Assembly (NCBI GenBank): GCA_024811115.1
Contig: JAKOGH010000509.1
Coordinates: 1 to 31,722 of the forward strand
DNA from: Terana coerulea
Lineage: Eukaryota > Basidiomycota > Agaricomycetes > Polyporales > Phanerochaetaceae
Reading direction: 5' to 3'
Length of the DNA: 31,722 nucleotides
Part shown: positions 19,876 through 29,511 of the stretch, piece by piece
Layout of the letters: each line of letters begins with the position of its first letter
How positions within the stretch are numbered: the first letter of the stretch is position 1
The notes under the pieces: model-generated
What the model was told of the DNA's origin: nothing
The model's database searches: none
The model's input: only the letters and a program-made list of their open reading frames with translations
Made by a program: the position numbers and the translations under genes

Positions 19876-20831
19876 TTACCTTCATACCCTCATAGAGCCG
19901 CCCTGGATCACCATCTGGTATACATCCTGCGTACTCACGGACAAGCATTGCATCGTGCATGAACATGATCAAATTGGCCAGATATTGGTCTCCCCGGTAA
20001 GGCCCCTCGCGCACAGTCTGCTGTGATTTAGCCTTCTTGGCCTTTGTCTTCTTAGCAGGGTTGGCATCTGTCATCTCATTTGGCTGCGGCCGCTGCAATG
20101 GGCTCTAAGACTTGACACCCGAGGAACGGCATACACGCCTTCTCCTGGAGTTGTACCAGCTCGGGCGTGATGGTAAGCAATCCGGGAGGAGTAGCGCTGG
20201 TATAGTAGGTATGCAATCTTCTTCAACTCTGCAATGTCGGGCAGAGAGTCACGCTGCTCCAGCTCTGCAAAGTACCCGAAGATGTTTTGAGCACCGAAGT
20301 ATACCCTAAGAACATCATCGTAAAGTGTAAGTAATTTGTACGATGTGATCACAGGAAGACGAAAGGTTGAACTTACTGCCAGCAGTGTAGCATTCGCACA
20401 TCGAGGACAATGAAGAGAGTGTACAGTGTAGGATAGTAGTCGACCTTTTGAGGTTCGAGGGTGGCTTCTGACCGATTTTAGATGAGCTGTGACCAAGCTT
20501 CGAGGGGTCGTGAGTAAATGGGTTGTCCCAATGCGTTTGAAATGTCTGATTGGCTAGCGTTGAGCCGGCATGCCAAGTTTTGATAAATGGATCGACTATG
20601 ACCATGCGTCGAAACTGGTTTGACTGATCGCGTAGGTGAGCCTTGAGTTGAAGGAGCCTTTCGTACGTTAACCCATCGCCACCTACCCAGATGAGCCGCT
20701 CATCGAAGTCATCATCCTTTGGCCGAGCTGCCCAAGAAAATCCACTATTGCATCTCGGAACTCTGTCGAAATGTTCTCGTTCTTGGCGACCGTCGCCAGT
20801 GGATGAATACATCAGCAAAACCGTGGAGGCG

Positions 20832-20870
20832 CTGACGAGCCCTGATAAAGCTTTATCAGGGGCTCGTCAG
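20832..20870. repeat. 39-bp near-perfect palindrome inside element B
   Basis: CTGACGAGCCCTGATAAAG is followed immediately by its inverse CTTTATCAGGGGCTCGTCAG, with a single extra G. A related word, CTGACGAGTACTGATAAAGG, occurs on the minus strand at about 21085-21110 in the same element. Three copies of the motif are therefore present. It could mark a transposase-binding subterminal repeat or an internal rearrangement. Confidence 0.75.
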
Positions 20871-21033
20871 GCCATCAGGCGTCAGTCTCAGCCGGCTCGT
20901 CAAGCACTCTCAGACCTGTTCAGCACCTCTCGCAAGTTTGGGCTTCCTCAAGCAATCCACAAGCATTAGGGATGTCAGAATTATGGTGCATACTTTAGTT
21001 TCGGCACTGAGACAACATAGAATAATGGTAAAT

Positions 21034-21079
21034 AAAAAAATACTGAAGGAACATGGCTCCTATGGGGCTCGAACCCAGG
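21034..21079 (-). other. tRNA 3'-half-like segment inside element B
   Basis: On the minus strand, CCTGGGTTCGAGCCCC resembles a tRNA T-arm and contains a good B box (GGTTCGAGCCC, 21065-21075). It is followed by ATAGGAGCCA, like the 3' side of an acceptor stem. A T7 run at 21034-21040 would end Pol III transcription. I find no matching 5' half or A box, and no anticodon arm that folds. It is probably a tRNA-derived fragment captured in the element, not a working tRNA. Confidence 0.4.
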
Positions 21080-21254
21080 CGTCTAATCCTTTATCAGTAC
21101 TCGTCAGACGGCGTCAGGGCTGTCAGGGCGTCAGTGCTCCACTCTTTTACTGATGTAGTTGTCTTTCGGAGCGGGAGTAAGTACGCGGTGGCGCCGTCCG
21201 TGGGGTCACGATACATCTTCGCAACAGCCGGCTTCATCGACTCGAGCTGAGGTA

Positions 21255-21736
21255 CTATGACTGGCCCCACGTTTATAAGAATTCCTACTCTTTCAGGGGC
21301 TGCTCCCGCGTTACTACGATTTTCCTCACAAATCCTAGTACACCAGTGCAATACTGCCTTGCGCACGTACCTGTATTTTCTCTATATTTTTAAGATGAGT
21401 ATAGGGCGAATGGGAGAGGCTCTTTCGAGAGAACCCACCTTTCAAAATTATGGGCGGCATCACAGAATTCCCCAATTCAGCGATGATCCTGCATGCGGAT
21501 TGGTCGATAGGATGATTAGCGCCAAAATGGGCTGGTTCTTGCAAACGGCCGTCATTCGAGCTTTACCAAAATTCCTATCCCTCCCGTTCACGAAATTGCA
21601 CAAACCAACTTCACAGCCTCTTAGGATCATCCCCAAGGATCTGAAGAAAAATTCTGGGCACCAACGAGTTGCAAGGGAGCGCAGGAAAGCGAAATTATAA
21701 AAGGTGGTTCAATTATAAACGTGGGGCCAGTCATAG
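21255..21736. mobile_element. MITE-like DNA element A, 482 bp, perfect 24-bp inverted ends, TA duplication
   Basis: The left end CTATGACTGGCCCCACG... and the right end are exact inverse complements over 24 bp (21255-21278 and 21713-21736), flanked by TA on both sides (21253-21254, 21737-21738). Removal with one TA rejoins the DUF6589 frame as VSYIPQLESMKPAVAKMY. Perfect ends suggest a recent insertion. TA duplication and end structure fit Tc1/mariner-pogo-like elements. A minus-strand frame has VMPPIILKGG, faintly like the 'IPPMIIFKG' region of pogo/Fot1 transposases, so this may be an internally deleted relative. That last point is weak. Confidence 0.9.
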
Positions 21737-23357
21737 TATGTAGCTCACCAATACTTGCAGCCATTGCAAAGTTCCGATGCGGTCGACGTGATCTGTGTCA
21801 ATGAAGTCGAGGAGCTTGTCAACGGTAAGTTCGCGCCGTTTACTGCTTTGGATTCGGCTGAGCTTGTCTTGGAGGTCGAATGCTCGCTCATCAAAGTCAA
21901 CCACCTCATTCACCATTGCCGACATTCCGATCTTCATCTCGCTTCCACGACCTATCCGGGCCTCACGTCGCTTGAGGTACTGCTGTATGTTATCGCTGCG
22001 CACCACAGGCGCACGTTTCTTGTCTCGCCCGAGATCTCTGATGAATTGTCCTTCGTATTGGCCGAGACGCTTCAGCGTCACAAGCGTGGTGCTATAAAAC
22101 TAGGTGTGTGTCCGATACGGCTGTTGTATTGGAAGAGAGTTTGTTGAGCGTGGCATGCGAAGTACAGGATACCGCGGCACATCGGACCAAGGCGGGCATA
22201 TGGTGTGCGACAATATGCAATATCGGTGAGTATCTCTGATGTTGTCTGCATAGGTGCCGGTCAATGATAACTTTGTTTCTTAGATGATCATAAGACATAC
22301 CACTGCGACGGGCCGCATCTTTCGCACAATTTGAACAGTTGTGGACCGCGCAGCGGGAGCCGCCAGCTTCGAAATCAGGTAAAACGCGACAGCACTGTGC
22401 TCCTGGAATATGCTCCTAATCGTAGCGGGTGTTCTTGAGTTGATGTCCTCCCATGATAGGCGGTAACGACCTCCCGAACGCGTCGGTACCTGGGAGCCAT
22501 GTAAGCCGTTGATGCCTTTCACAGCTTCCTTCATCTCCCGCATCGGCTCCTTCACCACAAGCTCAAGCGCGAGCGTTGTTATCGCTGGTCGTGCATACTT
22601 CACCTCCTGGTACGTCTTCTTGGTAGAATACATGTCCTCTTCTTCTGCTGAGCCCCGCGTAGGTCGTCCACTCGGATGCTCGAGTACAAGCCTCAGAATG
22701 ACACTGAACGTCGGCGCGGTGGTCCCCTGTAGTGCTCTGGAGACACTTGATTGATGCCTCGACGTGCGTACTATCTTTCTACCACCATTGTCTCGGATTC
22801 TGAAGAACTCGTAGATGAATTCCATGGGATGCCAATTCAACTCGTCCATCATGAAGTCCAAGACTTTATTGAGCTTTGTTTGGGCTCGTAAATACGGCCG
22901 CTTGCCTGGGCCTGGCGTACTTCCACTGTCTGGGGCTGCTCTTCTCAACGAAGACGACGCGGCAGTCTGAGCTTGTTCATCTGAGTCCATCTGCATGTCT
23001 GCAAGTACTACTTGGTTATTCCAGCCCAATCTTGTTGAAGTTTACCAAGAAAAGTTACCTGTATTGACTTCACAGTGGCTGTCGAGCATGAAGGAGAACT
23101 CCATGCTGCAGAAATGCTGCCTGTAGTGCAATAGAATATGTTTTACATTTCTCTGCGCTCATCCAGGCCTCAAATCGGCATTTACCGAAACTGATTTGGG
23201 AGAGGCACATGCGCGTCTATTTCCAAATTGGGCGAAATGCTTCACCTCTCCAAAGCGCTCGCGACCCGGTGCAGACTATATACAAGGTTTGGATCGACTG
23301 TCATCCGACCGTTTATAGTCAGCTACGGAGACTAGCGTCTGGCGTACCAACCTCAGA

Positions 23358-24423
23358 ATGCCACTGAAGGTTCCGGCCGACAGCGGCCTGGTGTGCATCG
23401 ACCAGAACGGAGGCCGGGTTCCGACTTATCCTCTTCTCCCTATGTTCGCGCAGCGGACCTGATGGAGGAGAAGACAGGTCAGGGCTCGGTTGACTGGCCG
23501 TCGGTCGACATCGTTACCGACCGCAACAACCTTAGGAAGCTGCTTTCGTGGCTGGAGGGTTCCGTCAGCAAGGACTTTCGCATCGACCTCCAACTTGCCG
23601 GAAGCAACACCGTGCTCTTCCAACGCTGGGAGCGTAGAACCTCCGAGCAGGTTACAGAGCGGAGGGGCTTCGGGCACTCCTTCGAATATAGCTGCACGTC
23701 CACGGCACCCGGCCTTCAGCAATGGAAGTCTATCGGGCACCACCGCATTATCACATACGTGAGGCCCTCTAGCGTTGACGCCGCTACAATATTTGGCTCA
23801 CATGATTGGTTATGAATTCGCAGGATTTCGACGGGATGCAGTTGGTCGTTCGCTTCGAAGTTGATGCGTGTTACGCCCCATCTACGACGGCACGCCATAC
23901 GACTACCGCCAGGGGTGCCGAAGTCACAGCCGACTCTCTCGCCAGCGTGTTCGCATCTCTGAGGCTGGGCGGCGCTACGCCCGCCTCCGCGGATGCCGCA
24001 TAATCCATCGCGCACGGCGTTACCGTTATCGAGGCCGGTAACGAGGTTCCGCAGTCCTCTCTTATCGAGCTCAAGACGCGCTCAGAGAGGAACGTCGACT
24101 CCTTCGATTGGGCCGATGCCTATCCCCAGCTCTACCTCGGGCAGACTCCTACCAGCATCATCGGCGTCCATCGCTCGGGCACGTTCTTTGAGACCCGCGA
24201 GAAGAAGCTCGGCTCTCCGCAGATGCAGCCCATCGCGAGGAACGCGCAGCGCAGCCTCAAACAACTGCGGCAGTGTTTAGCGGAGATACAAGCCATCGTC
24301 AAGAAGCGTGGGCTTGATACGAGGCTCACCCTTGTTTGCCGGGGTGGTGTTTTGCAGCTGATGGAGAGGACTGCGCCCGACACTCTGCTTCCGGTGGATG
24401 TTCTGGACCGTTTCAACACGTGA
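23358..24423 (+). pseudogene. 'GGPS-like' fungal family protein (misnamed geranylgeranyl pyrophosphate synthetase), disrupted
   Basis: MPLKVPADSGLVCIDQNGG opens the visible first exon; CCTCAG just before it could be an intron acceptor, so the true start may lie upstream. After a one-base frameshift at 23447 the frame reads VDWPSVDIVTDRNNLRKLL, DLQLAGSNTVLFQRWE and GHHRIITY. A 65-bp intron (23759-23823) is in phase and leads to DFDGMQLVVRFEVDACY. An in-frame TAA at 24001-24003 interrupts the frame, which then continues in the same phase with VPQSSLIELKTRS, WADAYPQLYLGQTPTSIIG and a C-terminal helix, stopping at 24421-24423. The TAA lies where CAA (Gln) would fit. Despite the database name I see no DDxxD prenyltransferase motif. 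Function unknown. Confidence 0.75.
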
Positions 24424-25470
24424 CTGCTAGGTGAGCATCTGTGTTTGTGAAGTGCACGGAAAGCATTGGCTCCCTTGACAGATAGGCAAGGAGCGCTCGA
24501 ACTTTGTGAGCCCGACTCGCTTCTATTTGAGGCCGAGATGCCAGCTACATTACTTGCAAGCTGCGACGACTGAAGTTCGACTCGAGTGGTGTATAGGAAA
24601 GAGAACGATAATGAGAAACTGTACTTGTACTTGTACTTGTCCTGTGTACAGCCCTGAATGCTGCCTTCGCGTCGAATAAGTAGTGACATAAAACTGAGGG
24701 AAATGATACCATCCTATGCAGATTTTAGTGTTTGTGAGCCTCGCCTCTGAATCCTAGAGTGATCAAAGTCTGCGGTCAAAGGACAAACATGTCAGTCGTT
24801 GGCCCGTTCGGGCGTCGACGTCGCATCTTTGTGGCGCGCCGACCACCGAGGTAGTTGCTTAGCGGCTCATTCCCACGCTCGTTCACCTAAACTTGCTCGC
24901 CGTGTATCCCGCGAAAAGATGGCTCCACCGCTTGGGCTACCCAGAACCCATGCTTCTCACGGTATTGGAATATAGCTCTTGCTGGCCCTTGTGCCCATGC
25001 GCAGCGGTATCACCCAGGAACACGAACAGTTGCCATAGCGGAGGCGATGCAAGCTTGGGCGCGCTCGTTCAAATCCCCAGCGCTGCCGCAGAGGACGGGC
25101 AAGGGCCATCTTAGAGGGACATGGTGTCATGTTATCACATATGTGAGTGGTCTCTGTCTAACCCGTAACTGAGGTGAAATGCACCAGACACTGCAGGGAT
25201 GTGAAGTGCGTCCTGGGTCGGCGCTGTAAAGTTGACGCTAGGCCGCCACGGATATGATCCAAAACTGCACACCAACGCAATACTCGAAAAGCCCGGACAT
25301 CTCTGTTCTCTTTGAAGGGGTGGCAATTCGTTTGGCTTCTCCATTAGGTTCTGCGGGTCGCTTACCAAACCACTGGTATATCTGACGCTCGGTGGTGAGT
25401 TGCTCGCATCTGACATCTATCAGCTACGATTGAGCATGGTATATCAGACAGATGCTTGGAAAAATGCATG
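24424..25470. other. Gene-free spacer; (GTACTT)3 and a possible small family remnant
   Basis: No gene is recognised in this ~1-kb stretch. GTACTT is repeated three times at 24621-24640. Near 25105-25145, GGTGTCATGTTATCACATATGTGAG looks like the exon end and intron donor after GHHRIITY in the neighbouring GGPS-like gene (23735-23765), so it may be a remnant of another copy; the match is short. Short ORFs on both strands (24893-25114 plus, 25135-25416 minus) show no family features. Confidence 0.4.
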
Positions 25471-25474
25471 CGGT

Positions 25475-25755
25475 ACAATGCTATGCATGCATCTAGATCA
25501 CTATTACCATCCGTAATCGATAATGCAATTTACTACAAGGTCAAACATTGCCCTAGCAGCATGAACGAAGTTCTCGCCCTTGTACAAGTATCTACCCGGC
25601 TGAGTCACACTCAACAAAAAGTGTAAGTGTAACTGAGTGGACATTGTTGGCCGAAACGGCACCCAAGACCCAGGTACGCCGACGCATACTAATCTAATGA
25701 GTTCTCATGATGTCTCGCCAGGTAACAAGGCGAACCGTTATACGCTTGAACTCCA
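25475..25755. repeat. Diverged dispersed repeat, copy B (pair with 2465-2790)
   Basis: This is the partner of the repeat at 2465-2790, in the same orientation, with matching blocks in the same order from CTAGATCACT through TCAACAAAAAGTGTAAGTG to AGGTACGCCGACGCATAC and GAGTTCTCATGATG. It ends about 120 bp upstream of the DUF6534-type gene start. It encodes no recognisable protein on either strand. Confidence 0.5.
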
Positions 25756-25877
25756 GCGAGCATAATATCTGCTCGCATCTCGCCACAATCAAGATTGGGA
25801 GGAACATGTGGTGCACGACGCTCACATAAAGCAACACTTCGTTGGTCGAGTAATAGCTCTATCCCCAACACCTCGTT

Positions 25878-27824
25878 ATGCCAGATCCATATGTTGCAGC
25901 TCAGGCTGCGGCTGAAGCTATGCTCGTCGAAGACATGCGTACCTTCTTGGAACCAATGTTGGTGCTTTTTGCATCGCTATCATGTGAGTCTGTTCCATGC
26001 ATGATGCCCTTGGTTGCTGCAGCCACTGAATGCTTCACCAGGTTGTCCGGAATCTCCGCAGCTCAAGCATACAGCTACTGGTTCTCATATGAGGATGACC
26101 CTATTGGTAATAAAATCTTTGTTATTGCCCTCTGGTGAGTTGACCATTGTGTGAAATATTCAGCTGGAACCTAATGTGTGAATCCAGCGTTCTCGAGTGC
26201 CTTCATAGTGCTGCATGCATCCATATAATGGACTGGTACCTTATCAAGAATATAGGCTCCCCCAAGATAGTTTGCACATGGTTTGGAGTGTACCAGTGTG
26301 TGACCACCCTTCTGCCTCCATGCTATCCAGCTCACCAAATATTATTTCTGACCTGGGTTGTATCAGGTGTCAATATTCATTCAGGTCTGTGCATGCATTC
26401 CAGAATCTCTTGCGCAAGATAATAAAGTTTTAGAAGATTACCATAATTGCTCTTTCCCATGGGTAAATACTTCAAATTTCATGTCAATACCCAGCATGCT
26501 AACACACAATTATGTAGGTTTTACATTCACCGGCTATGGCATTGTACGGATCATTCCATTGCACTAAGCTCTATATACTGATGAGTCAGTAGTAAGTGAA
26601 AAGCACATCACTCTTACAGGTTTAATGGTAGGTTTTCAGCATTTTTTGAAAATGCACTATTGCCCCACTCATATTTCATCCAGGTGCTTCTAGAGCTATC
26701 CCGTACAGGTGTGTTTATTATTTTCAGATATATTATCACAGTGCTCACAGATAGGTTGATCTTCCAGCTATTGGCTGCAGTATGTTCAATTCCACCTATC
26801 ATTACCTTTAGAATTTTGACAAAAATATGGGACTCTCAGCATCATCAGGGCTAATGTGAGCTTCTACAAAAATTTGGCATCGCTAAATTCTTATAGCCCA
26901 TTAGTTTCAAATACGACACATGGGCAGCATTCCGTGCAGAACCAGCTAGCCATGTAAGTCATGTAACTCTTATTCTATCATTTGCTTAAGCATTCATTTA
27001 GATTACAATCCTTCTTACCCTTTCGCTTGGTATTCTGGATGATGTGTTAATTACAGCATGTCTCATTTACTTCCTGCACAAGCACAGGTCAAGTTTCCGC
27101 AGGCTTGTATCATGTTAATATTCAGCAGTCACCTATCAATGCTAATACAGCTTGCACACAGAATACAACATGTTGTACAGTGGTTAACATTTTACCTAAT
27201 CAGCACTGGTGCAGTTACTGTGTAAGTCTTAAATCCTGTTTATATACTACAGTGCTCTTCTAATAGCTCCTTATATACAGAGTTTTCTCAATGACAGCAG
27301 CTTTAACTGTACCCTATTTATCTCACATTTTTATTCAATTTATTAATTTGTATTTATTGAAGTTTAGCTTCTCAAAAACAACTCTTATATTTGGAGGAAT
27401 GATAGAGATTCTGAGCAAGTGTGAGTTACAGTTCACTTCAGCTTGTAGTGTTACCACATGCTCACAAATGGACTGGTACAGTATATGCCAATACAGTATT
27501 GTCAATGTTAGTACCTATTTTCTTTCAAAAATTGTTGATGATGACTTTCTGACTATGTTTTACTAGGCTCAATGCACGGCATACACTGAAGGAACAAACA
27601 TCAAGCAAGGATGGCATAGTGAACTCTATTCCACTGCAACTGAGACATGATAACGGGGCATCTGATCAGCAAACCCAAGTGGCAGCAGTATGTGCATACA
27701 TTATTTGATAGTGCAGTCCTGCTAACTCTTTGTCCATTAGAGCAGTGGTGTACGTGTTGATATATATATGGAAGTTACAAGTGATGAGGGTAATAAGGTC
27801 CAGATATTGGGTGAGAGTGTTTGA
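25878..27824 (+). CDS. DUF6534-type multi-pass membrane protein, many exons
   Basis: The first exon starts MPDPYVAAQAAAEAMLVEDM and contains FLEPMLVLFASLS, a typical first membrane segment. The frame continues through GISAAQAYSYWFSYEDDPIG and NKIFVIALW; after a GT-AG intron (26135-26187) comes VLECLHSAACIHIMDWYLIK. Later blocks are SRTGVFIIFRYIITVLT (26690-26740), DDVLITACLIYFLHKHRSSF (27040-27095), and HVVQWLTFYLISTGAVT (27168-27220). Last come LNARHTLKEQTSSKDGIVNS and a polar tail ending at 27822-27824. The order matches DUF6534 proteins, seven-helix membrane proteins of unknown function. Middle exon borders are uncertain, and the final intron is hard to place in phase. CpG is strongly depleted across the gene, so it may be a silenced or decaying copy. 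Confidence 0.6.
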
Positions 27825-28330
27825 ATCAGTCATGACTCAGGTCTTCACATAGCACTTGGAATTTTGAGTGTACTGGTCAGAGTGCACAATGATTAGGAGG
27901 AAATGTTAGAGTACATCTAGAACACTGTATCATGAGGATTGGGGAGTATTTATGTATAGCAGGCATTATTGCTGTGGGCCGCTACATTATTTGCAAGTAC
28001 AACATTCAGCGAGACAAGGTTCATGGAGCAACGGCAGTTACACCCGGTCGCCGTGCGCCCACTAGCAGTTCGCTAGACGACGAGGCCTGGGTCACCATCA
28101 GCGCTATGGTACTCAAAAGTCAGTCTGCGGACGCCACGGACAAGCTCGTGGCAACTGGGACTGAAGACATTCTCATTTTCAACTTGGATAACTGTAGGGT
28201 TTAGACAAGGGTAGAATGTATGTTGTACATTGTAAGCGTGAGTGGCGTCATCGTATAGCCGCTATTCTCGTTAATGTGCTGACTTTCATAGAAAGATATA
28301 AAATCAGAGATATATACTGTGTCTTCATCT
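27825..28330 (+). other. Spacer with an unrecognised 90-codon ORF and a TATA box
   Basis: An ORF at 27932-28204 begins MRIGEYLCIAGIIAVGRYII and then reads VHGATAVTPGRRAPTSSSLD. The N-terminal part lies in CpG-poor DNA and the rest in CpG-rich DNA, so it may simply run across a junction near 28010. I do not recognise it. ATATAAAA at about 28291-28298 sits ~40 bp upstream of the first recognisable codons of the truncated GGPS-like relative and could be its old promoter. Confidence 0.3.
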
Positions 28331-28665
28331 ATTGCTCGCTTTGTGCTTCCCCTATTGCTTTCCGCCGACGCCCTCGAGGCCGAATCTTCAGAAGGTAAGT
28401 TCGATTGAAGTACTGTGGACGTGATCACGGACAGGAACAATCTGCTTAGACTTGTCGGATAGGTCGACCGCTCTTCTTCTCGGAAGAAGAACGCCAACGA
28501 ATTCCGAAGTGACGTCCAGCTCGTTGGTTCGCACATGCTGCTGCTCCAGCGATGGGAGGATCGGAGCTCGGTGAACTCCTACCAGAACGTCTACGGCGAC
28601 TTGTTTGAGATGGAAAGTACCCGGCCCGCGCACGGTTGCGAAAGGGCTACATTGGCAGCTATGTG
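28330..28665 (+). pseudogene. Truncated relative of the GGPS-like gene
   Basis: The reading VDVITDRNNLLRLVG at about 28417 and FRSDVQLVGSHMLLLQRWED at about 28502 matches the same blocks in the gene at 23358-24423. Upstream, SADALEAESSEGKFD matches its N-terminal part. Two Trp positions have become stops (TGA near 28406, TAG near 28461), and one base is added or lost in the run TCTTCTCGGAAGAAGAACG. Similarity ends near 28665, and everything after GHHRIITY is missing. It is a non-functional fragment about 4 kb from its relative. Confidence 0.75.
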
Positions 28666-28717
28666 GCGCGTTGGTATTGTCAGAAGCGCAACAGGGTGAA
28701 GCGGTGCTCACAGATCA

Positions 28718-29511
28718 TCAGAAAAACCCGACTATGTGTTCCGAAAGGTACCGTTCGATTTGCCATTCAGTCTCGTAATCCTTGTCAAACATATCCTGGA
28801 CTGCCTCCATCCAGAGATCACCGCCGTATATGGGTGAGGGGGGCACCAGACCGCCTTCACGAACTCCCAATGCTCGGGATACCATCCAGCTTGCTCCCAG
28901 TCCAGCAGAGCAACGATAGTATCTCCGTCGACCATGATGTTGCGGGGAGCGATGTCTCCATGTGTAAAGACGATGACGTGGTCAGCGCGGAGCCGAGAGT
29001 GAACCTCTGGGAGAGTAGCCCGCTCGTCGTATTTGGCCGTCGTCTTTATGACGCGCTCGTTGAACGCGTCTTCGTTGGGGTAGGGCCCTACTGGACCAAT
29101 TCCGGTGATGCGGCTGTCCGTGAGCGCCGCACCATTGAGGGAGCACACCGCAGGGCCGTGAGGGGATTGAAGCGACCGGAGCTGGGATATGAACGAGCGC
29201 AACTGCTTGACGATCCTCCTTCGCTGGGCAGGTTCCAGCGTCGGCCAGACTACTTGTAAGGGTTTTCCCTCGATTCTCTTCATCAGCAGGTAGCGGTCGC
29301 CGTACCCATCGTCCGAGGCGACGACGTGAGGTGTAGGGATGGAAGTGTGGTGCTGAACAAAGCGTATGATGTCGGCTTCCTTAGCCCCGCCTGGCGAAGA
29401 TATCTTCAAGATGAGACCGAATGGGAGATCGACTATGCGCCCCTGAAAGCGACGGCCTCGTATGGACCGGACAACCTCCAGGACTAGTAGGAATACAGTT
29501 GCGAGGATCAT
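28718..29511 (-). pseudogene. APH-like (aminoglycoside phosphotransferase fold) kinase gene with one frameshift
   Basis: The ATG at 29511 opens MILATVFLLVLEVV, a short hydrophobic start, then LPFGLILKISSPGGAKEA, HHTSIPTPHVVASDDGYGDR and YLLMKRIEGKPLQVVW. The catalytic loop reads FTHGDIAPRNIMVD (His184, Asp186, Asn191), with the metal-binding Asp in LLDWEQAGWYPEHWEF (204-206), as in the APH/choline kinase fold. Near 28835 (residue ~225) the frame shifts by one base, then continues YGGDLWMEAVQDMFDKDYET to a TGA at 28718-28720, which is the normal C-terminus for this fungal family. If the shift is a sequencing error the gene would be complete. The substrate is unknown; these fungal homologues are not drug-resistance genes as such. 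Confidence 0.7.

Larger units (their letters stand above)
20810..21155. mobile_element. MITE-like DNA element B, 346 bp, TA target duplication
   Basis: It is flanked by TA at 20808-20809 and TA at 21156-21157. The ends are imperfect inverted repeats: CATCAGCAAAACCGTGGAGG on the left against CATCAGTAAAAGAGTGGAGC read inward from the right, then CTGACG in both. Subterminal CGTCAGG words recur. Taking the element out with one TA rejoins the host frame as arginine-lysine-Thr-Thr-Ile-His-Pro-Leu. There is no transposase, so it would depend on an enzyme from elsewhere. TA duplication fits the Tc1/mariner group or other TA-targeting families, but the ends alone do not settle which. Confidence 0.85.
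19876..23029 (-). pseudogene. DUF6589-family gene, truncated, frameshifted, with two DNA-element insertions
   Basis: The ATG at 23029 opens a 249-codon exon with KVLDFMMDELNWHPMEFIYE and later YSTKKTYQEVKYARPAITTL, the usual N-terminal half of DUF6589 proteins. Then come GPMCRGILYFACHAQQTLFQ (about 22190-22130), RSDNIQQYLKRREARIGRGS, and DHVDRIGTLQWLQVLVSYI up to 21738. The frame resumes between and after two inserted elements (21158-21252, then from 20807 IHPLATVAKNENISTEFRDA). It continues with IWVGGDGLTYERLLQLK, KLGHSSSKIGQK, VYFGAQNIFGYFAELEQ and YLANLIMFMHDAMLVREYAG, and stops at the copia junction (GRLYEGMKV). One-base frameshifts occur near 22103, 20723 and 20441; an intron follows LDVRMLHCW. 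The C-terminal part is missing. Function is unknown; the family is highly multiplied in agaricomycetes. Confidence 0.88.

Noticed and set aside
21257..21700. 147-codon plus-strand ORF inside MITE element A
   Set aside because: It starts within the inverted end and shows no transposase motif; the only faint pogo-like hint is on the opposite strand. Treated as chance.
20097..24423. The idea that the DUF6589 gene and GGPS-like gene form a defence or biosynthetic cluster
   Set aside because: Both are broken, belong to families scattered widely in agaricomycetes, and share no motif or pathway link visible here.
23358..24423. Assigning geranylgeranyl pyrophosphate synthase activity from the common database name
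   Set aside because: No Asp-rich prenyltransferase motifs are present; the name is a known propagated misannotation for this family.
28636..29259. 207-codon plus-strand ORF
   Set aside because: It is antisense to the APH-like kinase, whose catalytic motifs are clear on the minus strand.
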